Shown here in pieces: positions 11,301 to 20,884 of a stretch of 64,000 nucleotides of DNA. Both the position numbers and the translations under genes were made by a program. The notes under the pieces are model-generated. The model was given only the letters and a program-made list of their open reading frames with translations. It did not search any database and had not been told where the DNA came from. The DNA lies in contig NZ_CP141587.1 in assembly GCF_035593985.1 (NCBI RefSeq), positions 186,001 to 250,000 of the forward strand, read 5' to 3'. Within the stretch, counting starts at the first letter, position 1, and every line of letters starts with the position of its first letter. Origin of the DNA: Sphingomonas sp. LY29 (GTDB taxonomy: Bacteria > Pseudomonadota > Alphaproteobacteria > Sphingomonadales > Sphingomonadaceae).

Positions 11301-11872
11301 AAGAAATCGAGGCGGATCGCCGAAGAGTCGCCGGCGGGATACAGGTCGACGATCGACCCACGCACCGCAAATTCGCCGGCATCGTGCACCGCGTCGGTTC
11401 GCTGGTAGCCATTGGCCACCAACTGCGAGACGAGATCGTCGCGCTCGATCCGCTCGCCTTCGTCGAGCCGACGCGTGAGCTGGCGAATTCGAAAAGGCGT
11501 CAGCGTCCGCTGCGTGACGGCATTGGCCGCAGCGATCAGCAACTGCGGCCGCTTCCTGGGCACCTGCAGCAGTTGCAGCGTCGCCAGTCGCTCCGCCATC
11601 ACCCGAAGCGCGGGACTGGCGCGATCGTAGGGCAGGCAGTCCCAGGCGGGAAAAGTCAGGACCTCGACGTCCGGCGCGAACACCGGGACAGTCTCCGCCA
11701 GCGCGCGCATCGCCGCTTCGTCGGCGGCAATCACCACCGCGCGTCCGCCAACGCCGGTGCCATGCGCTGCCCGCGCAAGGTCGGACACCAGCCACGGCAG
11801 GAAGCCCGCAGGAACGCTCGCAAGCGTCAGCGGCGACGACGCCGCAAGAATCCGTCCTAAGTCGTTGCTCAT
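8375..11872 (-). CDS. mfd: Transcription-repair coupling factor Mfd
   Basis: This 1165-residue protein is full-length Mfd, the DNA translocase that dislodges RNA polymerase stalled at lesions and recruits UvrA. The N-terminal UvrB-homology modules (FPAWDCLPYDRASP) are followed by the RNA-polymerase-interacting domain with LTPGDLVVHADHGIARYEG. The RecG-like motor has Walker A GDVGFGKTE (about residue 637) and VDEEQHFGV (about 737), followed by the TRG region [14 protein letters not shown]-terminal UvrA-masking domain completes it. The start ATG at 11872 overlaps the stop of sdhE by four bases (ATGA), so the two are probably translationally coupled. Confidence 0.98.
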   Translation of the reverse strand: MSNDLGRILAASSPLTLASVPAGFLPWLVSDLARAAHGTGVGGRAVVIAADEAAMRALAETVPVFAPDVEVLTFPAWDCLPYDRASPALRVMAERLATLQLLQVPRKRPQLLIAAANAVTQRTLTPFRIRQLTRRLDEGERIERDDLVSQLVANGYQRTDAVHDAGEFAVRGSIVDLYPAGDSSAIRLDFFGDEIETMRRFDPADQRSVGKAGAFTLMPASEALLDEESVKRFRARYREKFGANATGDPLYQAVSEGRRLAGMEHWLPLFEDKLATLFDHLSDADVILRDSGSDGAITSRAEAIEDYFANRERAMQAEPGSYRPLPPSALYLSRKEWTSSVAERPIHFASTFPEPASDQVIDFGVEGPRDFAPERAQNANVYEAVVKHVAKLRKSGRKIILASYSEGARERLSGLLEEHGLDRLTQATTWQEALGGKADASLLVLPLDHGLTAPDVAVLTEQDMLGDRLVRRKKRRKSADAFLAELAALTPGDLVVHADHGIARYEGLTSIMVGRAPHDCVALSYSGGDKLYLPVENIDVLSRYGSDSERAVLDKLGGEAWQRRKSRMKERIREIAGELIKTAAVRATRPGQMVEADPAYPQFVDRFPYEETDDQDRAITEVLEDLASGKPMDRLVCGDVGFGKTEVALRAAFVAAMAGYQVAVIGPTTLLARQHYSNFVARFQGFPIEVGRLSRLVPAAEAKRTREGLEKGVVDIIIGTHALLSKTIKFKKLGLVIVDEEQHFGVAHKERLKSLRDDVHVLTLTATPIPRTLQMAMSGLRELSVIQTPPVDRLAVRTYVAPWDPVVVREALLREHYRGGQSFLVAPRIADLPDLEEWLREEVPEVKAVTAHGQMSPGEVEERMSAFYDRKYDVLLSTTIVESGLDIPSANTLIVHRADRFGLAQLYQLRGRVGRSKTRAYAYLTTTPDRALTEGADKRLQVLANLDSLGAGFQLASHDLDIRGAGNLLGDEQSGHIKEVGFELYQAMLEDAILEQKSGASERREEFTPQINVEAPILIPETYVPDLDLRMGLYRRLGDLDDRQGVESFAAEMIDRFGKLPPETKNLLLIVETKINCRKACIAKLDVGAKGAVVTFADRGFPDLPGLLAYVARLKGQAKLRPDSKLVVSRDWPSGDARLNGALQISRGLMRVLAASEDQRQLQPA

Positions 11873-12129
11873 TTTGGAACCTTGATGAAATCAAGACGGC
11901 GCATCGCTTCCATCAGCGGCCCTTGATACCGTTCGGGAACGTCCTGCGTCCCGATCGCCCACGCCATGATGTCGACATCGGTCTCCGCCAGAAGCGCGGC
12001 AAACAGCGCTCGCTCATGGCTGCCCCAACTCGAATGATGCGCGTCGAAAAAGCCGCCGATCATCATGTCGGCTTCGCGCGTCCCGCGGTGCCAGGCGCGG
12101 TAACGAAGAGCGCGCGAAACCTCGTCCAT
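11869..12129 (-). CDS. sdhE: FAD assembly factor SdhE (succinate dehydrogenase assembly factor 2)
   Basis: This 86-residue protein belongs to the SdhE/Sdh5 family, which helps attach FAD covalently to SdhA. The family signature RGTREADMMIGGF is present near residues 15-27, the counterpart of the conserved RGxxE motif. The ATG at 12129 is preferred over an in-frame TTG 21 bases upstream because AAAGG lies 7 bases before it and SdhE proteins normally begin just ahead of the RYRAWHRG segment. Its stop overlaps the mfd start. A terminator-like hairpin with a U-run on the RNA lies just upstream (12149-12178), inside its leader. Confidence 0.9.
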   Translation of the reverse strand: MDEVSRALRYRAWHRGTREADMMIGGFFDAHHSSWGSHERALFAALLAETDVDIMAWAIGTQDVPERYQGPLMEAMRRLDFIKVPK

Positions 12130-12148
12130 GTCGTCGCCTTTCAGACGC

Positions 12149-12178
12149 AAAAAGCCCGCATGGCGAAATCGCCGCGGG
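12149..12178 (-). terminator. Terminator-like hairpin in the sdhE leader
   Basis: On the minus strand CCCGC-GGCGA, a two-base loop, TCGCC, a two-base bulge and GCGGG form a ten-pair stem followed immediately by CTTTTTG. This is the shape of an intrinsic terminator. It sits 20 bases before the sdhE start and no minus-strand gene lies upstream, because recG is divergent. It may act as an attenuator for the sdhE-mfd transcript or stop antisense transcription out of recG. Confidence 0.45.
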
Positions 12179-12229
12179 TCCGTGCGTGCTCATGTAGGCA
12201 GTGAGCAGCACGGTTGCTAGAGTGCGGCG

Positions 12230-14287
12230 ATGCGCCCCGACGTCCTTAATCCCCTGTTCGCCGAGGTCGAAACCCTGAAGGGCGTCGGTCCGGGTATTGC
12301 CAAGGCGCTGGCAAGGCTCGGCATTACACGTGCCCTCGACCTTATCTACCATTTGCCAACCGGGACGATCGATCGAATCGCTGCGCCTGCGGCCGATGGA
12401 AGCCTGCTCGGTCGGATCGTCATTCTTGAGGTGACGCCGTTCGACATCCGCGCAGGCGCCGGCAGAGCGCCGATGCGGATTTTCGCCAGCGATTCAGCCG
12501 GCAACACGATCACCCTGACATTTTTCAACAATCCCGGGTGGGCAAGGAAACAGCTTCCGCTCGGTGAAGCGCGGACGATCGTTGGCAAACTCGATGCCTG
12601 GGGCGATCAGTGGCAGATCGTCCACCCCGATGTCCTCGATCCGGAAGCGGATGCCGGGATCGCCTTGCGAGAGCCGGTCTACGGCCTCACCGAGGGTATC
12701 TCGAACAAGCGGATGCGCGAGCTGGCGATGACCGCTCTGGAGCGAGCGCCAGACCTGCCCGAATGGATCGAGCCGTCGCAACTTGCGCGCGACGGTTGGG
12801 CGGCGTGGCGGTCTTCGCTCGCCTCGGCCCATCAGGATCCCGACGAAGCGACGCCGCGTAAACGGTTGGCGTATGACGAGATTTTCGCCAACCAGTTGGC
12901 GCTGCTGTTGCTGCGGCAGGTCGCCCGACGAAAGCGCGGCGTGCCGCTCCAGGGCGATGGCCGACTGACGAACCGCCTTCAGCTTCCCTATCGGCTGACG
13001 AACGCGCAGGCGCGCGTGATCGACGAAATTCGCGGCGACATGGCACAGGATCGTCCCATGCTCCGGTTGCTGCAGGGCGATGTCGGCTCGGGCAAAACGC
13101 TAGTCGCGCTGATGGCGATGCTGGAAGCGGTCGAGGCAGGCGCGCAAGCCGCAATGCTCGCCCCGACCGAGATCCTCGCGCGACAGCATTACGCCACGCT
13201 TCAACGTCAATGCGAGGCGTTGGGCGTCCGTGTTGCGATCCTGACCGGGCGCGAAAAGGGGCGGGCTCGGGAAGCGGTGCTAATGGGACTGGCGGGCGGG
13301 ACAGCCGATATCCTCGTCGGGACGCACGCCATTTTTCAGCAGGCGGTGACCTACCATCGCCTCGGGCTCGTCGTGATCGATGAGCAGCATCGCTTTGGCG
13401 TGTCGCAACGCCTGCTGCTCAGCGAGAAGGCGGCACACCCGCCGCACCTGCTCGCCATGACCGCCACGCCCATTCCGCGGACGCTGACCTTGACCCACTA
13501 TGGCGAAATGGACGTCAGCCGGATCGACGAGATGCCCCCGGGGCGAATGCCGATCGAGACGCTGGTCGTCGCGGACCATAAACTGTCGGAGGTCGTCGAG
13601 GGGCTTGGCCGCCACCTTGCCGCGGGTGGGCAGGCGTACTGGGTCTGCCCGCTGGTCGAGGAATCGGAGACGGTCGATGCGGCTGCGGCCGAGGAGCGCG
13701 CCGCCACCTTGCGAGCTCGTTTCGGCGAAGACGCAGTCGGTCTCGTCCATGGCCGAATGAAAGGTCCCGACAAGGATAGCGTCATGACGTCATTCGCGGC
13801 GGGCGATGTCGGTGTGTTGGTGGCGACGACCGTCATTGAAGTCGGGGTGGACGTGCCAAACGCGACGCTGATCGTCATCGAAGGCGCCGAGCGTTTCGGC
13901 TTGGCCCAACTTCACCAGCTTCGCGGCCGGGTCGGTCGAGGGACCGGTGCAAGCCGCTGCGTCCTGCTCCGCGGCGAAACGCTCAGCGAGACGGGGCGGG
14001 CACGGCTTGCCCTGATGCGTGAGACCAACGACGGCTTCCGCATCGCCGAAGAGGATCTCCGCCTGCGCGGCCCCGGCGAGGTCCTCGGTACGCGCCAGTC
14101 AGGGGAGCAGGGCTTCCGCGTCGCCACGCCCGAAGAAGTCGCCGAACTGGCCCCCATCGCGCAGGGCGATGCGCGACTGCTGCTCGATCGCGATGGCGGC
14201 CTCGCAGGACCGCGGGGACAAGCCGCGCGCCTCTGCCTTTACCTGTTCGAACGCGACGCGGCGGTCGGCTTGCTACGAAGCGGCTAA
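12230..14287 (+). CDS. recG: ATP-dependent DNA helicase RecG
   Basis: This 685-residue RecG remodels stalled replication forks and Holliday junctions. The N-terminal wedge/OB region (about residues 55-150) contains the strand [14 protein letters not shown]. The motor carries Walker A GDVGSGKT (about 283-290), Walker B IDEQHRFG (about 383) and motif [13 protein letters not shown]. The second RecA fold has [14 protein letters not shown] and [12 protein letters not shown]. It is divergent from sdhE across 100 bases. Its TAA stop overlaps the stop of convergent tyrS by four bases. Confidence 0.98.
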   Translation: MRPDVLNPLFAEVETLKGVGPGIAKALARLGITRALDLIYHLPTGTIDRIAAPAADGSLLGRIVILEVTPFDIRAGAGRAPMRIFASDSAGNTITLTFFNNPGWARKQLPLGEARTIVGKLDAWGDQWQIVHPDVLDPEADAGIALREPVYGLTEGISNKRMRELAMTALERAPDLPEWIEPSQLARDGWAAWRSSLASAHQDPDEATPRKRLAYDEIFANQLALLLLRQVARRKRGVPLQGDGRLTNRLQLPYRLTNAQARVIDEIRGDMAQDRPMLRLLQGDVGSGKTLVALMAMLEAVEAGAQAAMLAPTEILARQHYATLQRQCEALGVRVAILTGREKGRAREAVLMGLAGGTADILVGTHAIFQQAVTYHRLGLVVIDEQHRFGVSQRLLLSEKAAHPPHLLAMTATPIPRTLTLTHYGEMDVSRIDEMPPGRMPIETLVVADHKLSEVVEGLGRHLAAGGQAYWVCPLVEESETVDAAAAEERAATLRARFGEDAVGLVHGRMKGPDKDSVMTSFAAGDVGVLVATTVIEVGVDVPNATLIVIEGAERFGLAQLHQLRGRVGRGTGASRCVLLRGETLSETGRARLALMRETNDGFRIAEEDLRLRGPGEVLGTRQSGEQGFRVATPEEVAELAPIAQGDARLLLDRDGGLAGPRGQAARLCLYLFERDAAVGLLRSG

Positions 14288-15504
14288 GGCGTCAGCAGCC
14301 CGTGCTTCTTCTTGCCCAGGCTGATCTTGACCGGCGCGTTCACCGCAATCTGTGCCTTGATGTCCGTCGCGGCGACGCCGTCGACCTTGACCGCCCCTTC
14401 CTCGATCTTCCGGCGCGCTTCGCCATTCGACGCCGCGAAGCCGAGCCCGGTCAGCGCCGCGACGATCCCGATCGAGCCCTCCGCTACGGTCAGGGTGGGC
14501 AAGTCCCCGCCGGCACCGCCACTCGCGAATGTGTCGCGTGCGGTCGCCTCGGCGCTCGCCGCGGCGTCCGCGCCATGCAGCAACGTCGTCGCTTCGTTCG
14601 CCAGGACGATTTTGGCGTCGTTGATAGCCTGGCCCTCGAGCCGACCAAGTTCTTCGATCCGCTCAAGCGGTAGGTCGGTGAACAGCTTCAGGAAGCGAAC
14701 CACGTCCGCATCGGCGGTATTCCGCCAGAACTGCCAATAGTCGTAGGCGCTGAGTTGGTCGGCGTTGAGCCACACCGCGCCATTGGCGGTCTTGCCCATC
14801 TTCCCACCATCGGCGGTGGTGATGAGCGGCGTGGTGACCCCGAACACCTCCATCCCTTCCATGCGGCGCGTCAGGTCGATGCCGTTGACGATGTTGCCCC
14901 ACTGGTCCGACCCGCCAAGCTGCAAGCGGCATCCCCGCGTCCGCGCTAGCTCGCGGAAATCGTAGCCCTGCAGGATCATGTAGTTGAATTCGAGGAAGCT
15001 CAGCGATTGCTCGCGGTCGAGGCGCAGCTTGACCGAATCGAAGCTCAGCATCCGGTTGATCGAAAAATGCTGCCCGACCTCGCGCAGGAACGGGATGTAG
15101 CGAAGCTCGTCGAGCCATCCGGCATTGTCGACCATCACTGCATCGGACGGACCGTCGCCGAACGTCAGGAAGCGATCGAAGACGCGTCGGATCGATGCGA
15201 CATTGGCAGCGATCACCTCATCGGTCATCAGCTTGCGCGCTTCGTCCTTGAAGCTTGGATCGCCAATCTTGCCCGTCCCACCGCCCATTAGGACGATCGG
15301 TCGATGTCCGGCCTGCTGCAGCCGCCGCAGCATCATGATCTGGACCAGGCTGCCGACATGGAGCGACGGCGCCGTCGGGTCGAACCCGATGTAGCCGCTG
15401 ATCACCTCCGACGAGGCAAGCGAGTCGAGCGCGGAGGCGTCGGTCACTTGGTGGATATAGCCTCGCTCGTCGAGCAGGCGCAGCAGCGTGGATTGAAACG
15501 TCAT
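14284..15504 (-). CDS. tyrS: Tyrosyl-tRNA synthetase
   Basis: This 406-residue class I synthetase charges tRNA-Tyr. The HIGH motif is the variant HVGSL (about residues 50-54) and the KMSKS loop is the variant KMGKT (about 236-240), both usual in the bacterial TyrRS group. A C-terminal S4 RNA-binding domain runs from about residue 340 to the end. The reading frame runs on upstream, but the ATG at 15504 is chosen because the residues before MTFQSTLL are arginine-rich and unlike any synthetase. An ATG nine bases earlier is also possible. The gene overlaps convergent recG by four bases. Confidence 0.97.
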   Translation of the reverse strand: MTFQSTLLRLLDERGYIHQVTDASALDSLASSEVISGYIGFDPTAPSLHVGSLVQIMMLRRLQQAGHRPIVLMGGGTGKIGDPSFKDEARKLMTDEVIAANVASIRRVFDRFLTFGDGPSDAVMVDNAGWLDELRYIPFLREVGQHFSINRMLSFDSVKLRLDREQSLSFLEFNYMILQGYDFRELARTRGCRLQLGGSDQWGNIVNGIDLTRRMEGMEVFGVTTPLITTADGGKMGKTANGAVWLNADQLSAYDYWQFWRNTADADVVRFLKLFTDLPLERIEELGRLEGQAINDAKIVLANEATTLLHGADAAASAEATARDTFASGGAGGDLPTLTVAEGSIGIVAALTGLGFAASNGEARRKIEEGAVKVDGVAATDIKAQIAVNAPVKISLGKKKHGLLTP

Positions 15505-15584
15505 GGCGCGCGGCATTAGCAGCGCATCGCGCCGGTCCCAAGTGCGACTTGCGCGGCGGCAAGCGGCACGCGATAGCGACGGCG

Positions 15585-16106
15585 ATGACGCTCCTCGTCC
15601 GCCACCCCGATACGCCGCCCGGCGCAATTCATGCCGTCGATGGCGAGATCGTCCGGATCGATGGCGGCGTGATCGCCACTTTTCGCGCAATCGGCAGGAT
15701 CGACGAATTGGTCGTGCCCGACCCAGCCGCCCCGGAACGCACCGACGACCTATGGCGGCATACGTGCTTCGAATTGTTCGTGCAGGGTGAGGGCAGCGCG
15801 TACCGAGAATTCAACCTGTCTCCCTCAACGCAGTGGGCCGCGTACGAATTCGACGCGCACCGTGCTGGAATGCGTGAAGCACTCGCCGACGTCGACATTG
15901 AATGTTCTCGTGATTCCAGCGGGTTATCCCTCATCGCTACGGTGCGATCCGAAATCCCCAATCCCGCCCATGTCGCGCTTACCGCCGTGATCGAAGAGCG
16001 TGACGGTCAACTGCGCTACTGGGCGCTCGCCTTTGCCCCCGGCGCGCCCGACTTTCACGCGGAGGCGACGCGCGCCATGTTTCTTGATGGAGTCGACGGA
16101 CAATGA
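15585..16106 (+). CDS. DOMON-like domain protein
   Basis: This protein of about 173 residues has the features of the small DOMON-like family found in alphaproteobacteria: a beta-rich fold with [13 protein letters not shown], the segment [18 protein letters not shown] and a late [12 protein letters not shown] strand. DOMON domains bind sugars or haem in other proteins, but the role of this stand-alone form is not established. No signal peptide is visible. The ATG at 15585 is chosen over one 36 bases earlier on the basis of the family-like start MTLLVRHP. Its stop overlaps the next gene by four bases (ATGA), so the two are probably co-translated. Confidence 0.7.
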   Translation: MTLLVRHPDTPPGAIHAVDGEIVRIDGGVIATFRAIGRIDELVVPDPAAPERTDDLWRHTCFELFVQGEGSAYREFNLSPSTQWAAYEFDAHRAGMREALADVDIECSRDSSGLSLIATVRSEIPNPAHVALTAVIEERDGQLRYWALAFAPGAPDFHAEATRAMFLDGVDGQ

Positions 16107-17302
16107 AATTCGGCATCGAACGGTTGCTCGCCGACGCCGCGCTGCGGGCACCGCTGGCGGGAAAGCGCGTCGCGCTGGTTGCGCATCCGGCTTCGGTCAC
16201 GCGCGATTTGCACCACAGCCTCGACGCGCTCGCCGCGCTCGGTGACGTCAAGCTGTCCGCCGCCTTCGGTCCCCAACACGGCCTGCGCGGCGACAAGCAG
16301 GACAATATGATGGAGAGCGAAGACTTCATCGATCCGGTCCACGAAATCCCGGTCTACAGCCTGTATGGGGAAGTCCGCCGACCGACCGGGCAGATGATGA
16401 CCGGAAGCGACGTCATCCTGATCGACCTCCAGGATCTTGGCTGCCGCATCTACACCTTCATCACGACGTTGCTCTACATGCTCGAAGCCGCGGCCGAGCA
16501 TGGCAAGAGCGTGTGGGTCCTCGACCGCCCCAATCCCGCGGGTCGCCCGACCGAGGGGCTGACCCTGCGCGAGGGTTGGGAGAGTTTCGTCGGTGCCGGC
16601 CCGATCCCCATGCGGCACGGCATGACGCTCGGCGAGCTTGGCCATTGGTTCGTCGATCATTTCAACATCGACGTCGACTATCGCGTGATCGAGATGGAAG
16701 GCTATCGACCCAACAAAGCACCCGGCTTCGGATGGCCGACCGATCGCCTGTGGATCAATCCCTCGCCCAACGCCCCGAACCTCAACATGGCACGATGCTA
16801 CGCGGGCACCGTGATGCTGGAAGGCGCCACGCTCAGCGAAGGCAGGGGAACGACCCGTCCGCTCGAACTGTTCGGCGCACCCGACATCGACGCCCGCGCC
16901 GTCATCAAGGTGATGCACGACCTCGCTCCGCAATGGCTCGACGGCTGCACGCTCCGCGAGATCTGGTTCGAGCCCACCTTCCACAAGCACGTCGGGCAGC
17001 TCTGTAACGGCGTCCAAATCCACGCCGAGGGCAACGCCTACGACCATGAGGCGTTCAAGCCGTGGCGAGTTCAGGCGCTCGCATTCAAGGCGATCCGCAC
17101 GCTATTCCCCGACTACGACCTGTGGCGCGACTTCCCGTACGAGTATGCGTTCGGAAAACTCCCGATTGACGTCATCAACGGCGGACCGGCCCTCCGCGAA
17201 TGGGTCGACGATTCGGCGGCTGCTCCCGGCGACCTTGATGCGCTGACGATCCCTGACGAGGAAGCGTGGGAAATCGAGAGGAAACCCTTCTTGCTCTACT
17301 GA
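16103..17302 (+). CDS. DUF1343 / NamZ-family exo-beta-N-acetylmuramidase-like protein
   Basis: This 399-residue protein matches the DUF1343 family, whose characterised member, Bacillus YbbC (NamZ), removes terminal MurNAc residues from peptidoglycan fragments. Family-typical segments are GKRVALVAHPAS near the N-terminus, FGPQHGLRGDKQDNM, PVYSLYGEVRRPT, VLDRPNPAGR and WINPSPNAPNL. Unlike the secreted Bacillus enzyme, no signal peptide is visible at this start, so it may act in the cytoplasm on recycled muropeptides. That is inference. It is coupled to the DOMON-like gene by an ATGA overlap and converges with the VWA gene. Confidence 0.8.
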   Translation: MKFGIERLLADAALRAPLAGKRVALVAHPASVTRDLHHSLDALAALGDVKLSAAFGPQHGLRGDKQDNMMESEDFIDPVHEIPVYSLYGEVRRPTGQMMTGSDVILIDLQDLGCRIYTFITTLLYMLEAAAEHGKSVWVLDRPNPAGRPTEGLTLREGWESFVGAGPIPMRHGMTLGELGHWFVDHFNIDVDYRVIEMEGYRPNKAPGFGWPTDRLWINPSPNAPNLNMARCYAGTVMLEGATLSEGRGTTRPLELFGAPDIDARAVIKVMHDLAPQWLDGCTLREIWFEPTFHKHVGQLCNGVQIHAEGNAYDHEAFKPWRVQALAFKAIRTLFPDYDLWRDFPYEYAFGKLPIDVINGGPALREWVDDSAAAPGDLDALTIPDEEAWEIERKPFLLY

Positions 17303-17309
17303 GCGAGTT

Positions 17310-18488
17310 CTACCGTTTCCGGCTCAGATCTCGCATCGCCTCGTCGAGGCCCTCCAGCGTCAGCGTGTACATCCGCTCGTCCATCAGCCGCTTGATCAGC
17401 GCGGTCGATGCGGAGTGGCCCCAATAGGTGTCGGGTGTCGGGTTGATCCACGCCGCTGACGGGTAGGCGTCGGTCAGCCGTTTCAGCCACACCGCGCCCG
17501 CTTCCTCGTTATAATGCTCGATCGAACCACCGGCATGGCTGATCTCGTACGGACTCATGGCGGCGTCGCCGACAATGACCAGCTTATGGTCGCGGCCAAA
17601 CTTGTGAAGCACGTCGAGCGTCGGCGTCTTTTCGACATGACGTCGCCGATTGTCCTTCCACACGCCTTCGTAAATGCAATTGTGGAAGTAAAAATGCTCC
17701 AGGTGCTTAAACTCGGTCCGGCAGGCGGAAAACAGCTCTTCAGCGACTTTGACGTGGCCATCCATCGATCCGCCGATGTCCAGGAAGAGCAGCAGCTTGA
17801 CCGCATTATGTCGTTCGGGACGCATGCGTACGTCGAGCCATCCCTGCCGCGCCGTGCCTTCAATTGTGCCGTCTAAGTCCAACTCCTCCGCGGCGCCCTC
17901 GCGCGCGAAGCGGCGCAGGCGGCGAAGCGCGATCTTGATGTTCCGCGTTCCCAATTCCCGCTCCCCATCGAGGTCGCGGAATTCGCGCTGCTCCCATACC
18001 TTGATCGCACGGCCGTGACGGCCCGGACCGCCGATGCGCACGCCTTCGGGATTGTACCCGCCGTGACCGAAGGGGGAGGTGCCTCCGGTGCCGATCCACT
18101 TGTTACCGCCCTGGTGGCGACCTTCCTGTTCCGCGAGCCGCTGCCGAAGCGCCTCCATGATCTCGTCCCATGAGCCAAGCGACTGGATCTTCGCCATTTC
18201 TTCGGGCGACAAATACTTTTCGGCGATCAGCTTCAGCCATTCCTCGGGGATGTCGGCGTGCAGCTCCTCGCCGGTCGAAAGCGCGCCCTTGAAAACGGTG
18301 CCGAACACTCGGTCGAACCGGTCAAGCTGGCTCTCGTCGTGAACGAACACGCTTCGGGCGAGATAATAGAATTGCTCGGGGTCGTTCTGAATGACGTCGG
18401 CATCGAGAGCTTCGAGCAGCAGCAGATGCTCCTTGAGCGACGCGGGAATGCCGCCCTTCCGCAATGCTTCGACGAAGGAAATGAACAT
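17310..18488 (-). CDS. VWA domain protein, CoxE-like
   Basis: This protein of about 392 residues has a von Willebrand A domain in its C-terminal half, with the metal-site-like motif [12 protein letters not shown] and a following [13 protein letters not shown] segment typical of the CoxE-like group. The metal motif reads DIGGS rather than DxSxS, so metal binding may be altered. CoxE-like proteins work with MoxR AAA+ ATPases as a chaperone pair that matures metalloenzymes or complexes. The matching MoxR gene is at 20007-20852 on the same strand, but a chemotaxis receptor gene on the other strand lies between them. The start is the ATG at 18488 ([13 protein letters not shown]). Confidence 0.85.
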   Translation of the reverse strand: MFISFVEALRKGGIPASLKEHLLLLEALDADVIQNDPEQFYYLARSVFVHDESQLDRFDRVFGTVFKGALSTGEELHADIPEEWLKLIAEKYLSPEEMAKIQSLGSWDEIMEALRQRLAEQEGRHQGGNKWIGTGGTSPFGHGGYNPEGVRIGGPGRHGRAIKVWEQREFRDLDGERELGTRNIKIALRRLRRFAREGAAEELDLDGTIEGTARQGWLDVRMRPERHNAVKLLLFLDIGGSMDGHVKVAEELFSACRTEFKHLEHFYFHNCIYEGVWKDNRRRHVEKTPTLDVLHKFGRDHKLVIVGDAAMSPYEISHAGGSIEHYNEEAGAVWLKRLTDAYPSAAWINPTPDTYWGHSASTALIKRLMDERMYTLTLEGLDEAMRDLSRKR

Positions 18489-18607
18489 CGGCGATCCATG
18501 ACGCGTGCCACGGTGCAAGTCGAGGGCGCGCTCTGGTTAACTCGCCTTTAGGACATCGTCGCTACGCCAATGCCAACGAACACCGACCGAGTGGGAAATA
18601 CAGGCAG

Positions 18608-20005
18608 ATGGCAACGCTGGGCATCGAGGAAATTACCGAGAACGCAATCCGCGTGGTCGCGCGCGATTGCGGGTCGCTGTCGATCGAATGCAGTGACGTC
18701 GCCGGTTACGTCGAAGACGTCGCGACGCGCATCAACGAGCATATGAAAACGCTCGACGGGCTTGAGGACGTCACCACGCGCCTGCTCGCCGATCAGGCGC
18801 GGGTAAGCGATTCGACCGACGAGGCACGCCTCCTGTCCGAGCAGGCCAAGGCCAAACTCGAGGCGGGTCGCGAAGCGATCGAGGACACGATCAAGGGCTT
18901 CAAGGGCCTGACCGAGCTTGTCGTCCAACTCGGCGATCGCATGGCCGGCTTTGCGACCGCCATGCACCAGGTGCAGAGCGTCTCTTCGACCATCGAAACC
19001 ATCGCCCGCAAGACCAACATGCTTGCGCTCAACGCGACGATCGAGGCTGCGCGCGCCGGCGACGCTGGCCGCAGCTTCGCGGTTGTGGCCGCGGAGGTGA
19101 AGAAACTCGCACATGATACTCGCGCGGCGACCAGCCAGATCGCCTCGACCATCGGTGAACTGACGCGGGAAGCCAGCGCGGTCACCAGCGAGATCAAGAC
19201 GGGCGTCGAGCGCAGCCGCGCGGCGCAGGCAGGCTTCGGCCAGATCAGCGACACCGTTCACGAAGTGACCGAGATCGTCAGCATGGTCGATCGACAGACC
19301 GAAGGCATTGCGCACTCGACCAGCTTGATTCAGACCAGCGTCGACCGCGTGAAGGCGGGCCTCAGCGACTTCGCGGGCGGCGCGCGGGATAACGGCGGTC
19401 AGCTTGTCAAGGCGCAGAAGCGACTCTCGCATCTCGAATTGCTGTCAAACACGATGCTCGACACGCTTGCCAATTCAGGCGCCGAGATTGACGACACGCC
19501 GATGATCCTGCTCGCCCAGCAAGCCGCTCGAGCAATCACTGCCGCGGTCGAAAAGGGTATCGACGCGGGCGAGATTGGGCTGCCCCAGGTGCTCGATCGC
19601 AATTATGTGCCGATCGAGGGGACCGATCCCGTCCAGTATGACAACGGCTTCGCGGATTTCGCGGACCTTTACGTTCGGCCGCTGCTCGACCGCTTCAAGG
19701 CGCGCGAGCCGCGCATCATCGGCTCGGCGATCACCAATCTCGACGGCTACTTACCAACTCACCTCAGCGAGCGTTGCCATCGCCCAGGGCCCGATCCGGT
19801 GTGGAACGACGAGCACTGCCGCAACCGCCGTATCTTCATGGACGAAACCACGCGCAACGCCTGCAACAGCGACAAGCCGGCGATGCTCGCAACTTACCGG
19901 ATGGAGCTTGGCGACAAGTATATTCCGGTGAAGAACGTGTTCGTCCCGCTGTCGTTCAAGGGACGTCGGTGGGGCAACTTCGAACTCGCCTACCGCGACG
20001 AGTAG
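18608..20005 (+). CDS. Soluble methyl-accepting chemotaxis protein with C-terminal sensory domain
   Basis: This 465-residue receptor has no membrane-spanning segment. The signalling hairpin tip is clear at about residues 128-162 ([17 protein letters not shown]), flanked by long coiled coils. Instead of an N-terminal sensor, a separate domain of about 140 residues follows, ending in the segment [20 protein letters not shown]. That ending is seen in cytoplasmic alphaproteobacterial receptors and resembles a PAS/Cache-type sensor. It has several Cys and His residues (ERCHRP, NDEHCRN) that could bind metal. The ligand is unknown. It has its own strand between the MoxR and VWA genes, and no other chemotaxis gene is in the window. 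Confidence 0.88.
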   Translation: MATLGIEEITENAIRVVARDCGSLSIECSDVAGYVEDVATRINEHMKTLDGLEDVTTRLLADQARVSDSTDEARLLSEQAKAKLEAGREAIEDTIKGFKGLTELVVQLGDRMAGFATAMHQVQSVSSTIETIARKTNMLALNATIEAARAGDAGRSFAVVAAEVKKLAHDTRAATSQIASTIGELTREASAVTSEIKTGVERSRAAQAGFGQISDTVHEVTEIVSMVDRQTEGIAHSTSLIQTSVDRVKAGLSDFAGGARDNGGQLVKAQKRLSHLELLSNTMLDTLANSGAEIDDTPMILLAQQAARAITAAVEKGIDAGEIGLPQVLDRNYVPIEGTDPVQYDNGFADFADLYVRPLLDRFKAREPRIIGSAITNLDGYLPTHLSERCHRPGPDPVWNDEHCRNRRIFMDETTRNACNSDKPAMLATYRMELGDKYIPVKNVFVPLSFKGRRWGNFELAYRDE

Positions 20006-20006
20006 G

Positions 20007-20852
20007 TCAGACCTTGCGCCTAGCCATGAACGCCAGGCGCTCGAACAGCATTACGTCCTGCTCGTTCTTAAGCAGCGCGCCGTGCAATGGCGGAATCGCC
20101 TTCGTCGGATCGCGGTCCTGCAGAACTTCCAGTGGCATGTCCTCGTGCAAGATCAACTTAAGCCAGTCGAGTAATTCGCTCGTCGATGGCTTCTTCTTGA
20201 TCCCCGGCACCTCGCGCACCTCGTAAAATAGGTCGAGCGCCCGACTGACCAGCATCTTCTGGATCCCCGGAAAATGCACCTCCACGATTTGGGTCATCGT
20301 TTGGCGGGTGGGGAAGCGGATGTAGTGGAAGAAGCAGCGGCGGAGGAACGCGTCGGGGAGTTCCTTTTCGTTGTTCGAGGTGATGACGACGACGGGGCGG
20401 TCGACCGCCTTTACCGTCTCGCCGGTTTCGTAGACGTGGAATTCCATCCGATCGAGCTCCTGCAGGAGGTCGTTGGGGAATTCGATGTCGGCCTTGTCGA
20501 TCTCGTCGATCAGCAGCACGGGGAGCTTGGGCGCGGTGAAGGCTTCCCACAGCTTGCCGCGGCGGATGTAGTTGGAAATGTCGTGCACGCGCGGGTCGCC
20601 GAGCTGCCCGTCGCGAAGCCGCGCGACCGCGTCATATTCGTAAAGGCCCTGGTGGGCGCGGCTGGTCGACTTGATGTTCCAGCTGATGAGCGGCGCGCCG
20701 ATCGCCTCGGCGATCTGTTCGGCCAGCACGGTCTTGCCGGTGCCGGGCTCGCCCTTGACGAGCAAGGGGCGGCGGAGGGTGACGGCGGCGTTGACCGCCA
20801 CCTTGAGGTCGTCGGTGGCGACGTAGTCGGCAGTGCCTTCGAAGCGGATCAT
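20007..20852 (-). CDS. MoxR-family AAA+ ATPase
   Basis: This 281-residue MoxR-type ATPase has Walker A GEPGTGKT (residues 34-41), Walker B LLIDEIDKAD (about 113-122) and the sensor-1 strand VVITSNNEKELPDAFLRRC. MoxR proteins act as chaperones, usually with a VWA partner. The natural partner is the CoxE-like protein encoded at 17310-18488. The C-terminal lid region contains the usual ELLDWLK helix. Its stop is one base from the stop of the convergent chemotaxis receptor. An unrecognised protein is encoded 32 bases upstream on the same strand. Confidence 0.92.
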   Translation of the reverse strand: MIRFEGTADYVATDDLKVAVNAAVTLRRPLLVKGEPGTGKTVLAEQIAEAIGAPLISWNIKSTSRAHQGLYEYDAVARLRDGQLGDPRVHDISNYIRRGKLWEAFTAPKLPVLLIDEIDKADIEFPNDLLQELDRMEFHVYETGETVKAVDRPVVVITSNNEKELPDAFLRRCFFHYIRFPTRQTMTQIVEVHFPGIQKMLVSRALDLFYEVREVPGIKKKPSTSELLDWLKLILHEDMPLEVLQDRDPTKAIPPLHGALLKNEQDVMLFERLAFMARRKV

Positions 20853-20884
20853 GGGCCAGCCCTATGGCCGCCCGGACTCCAAGT

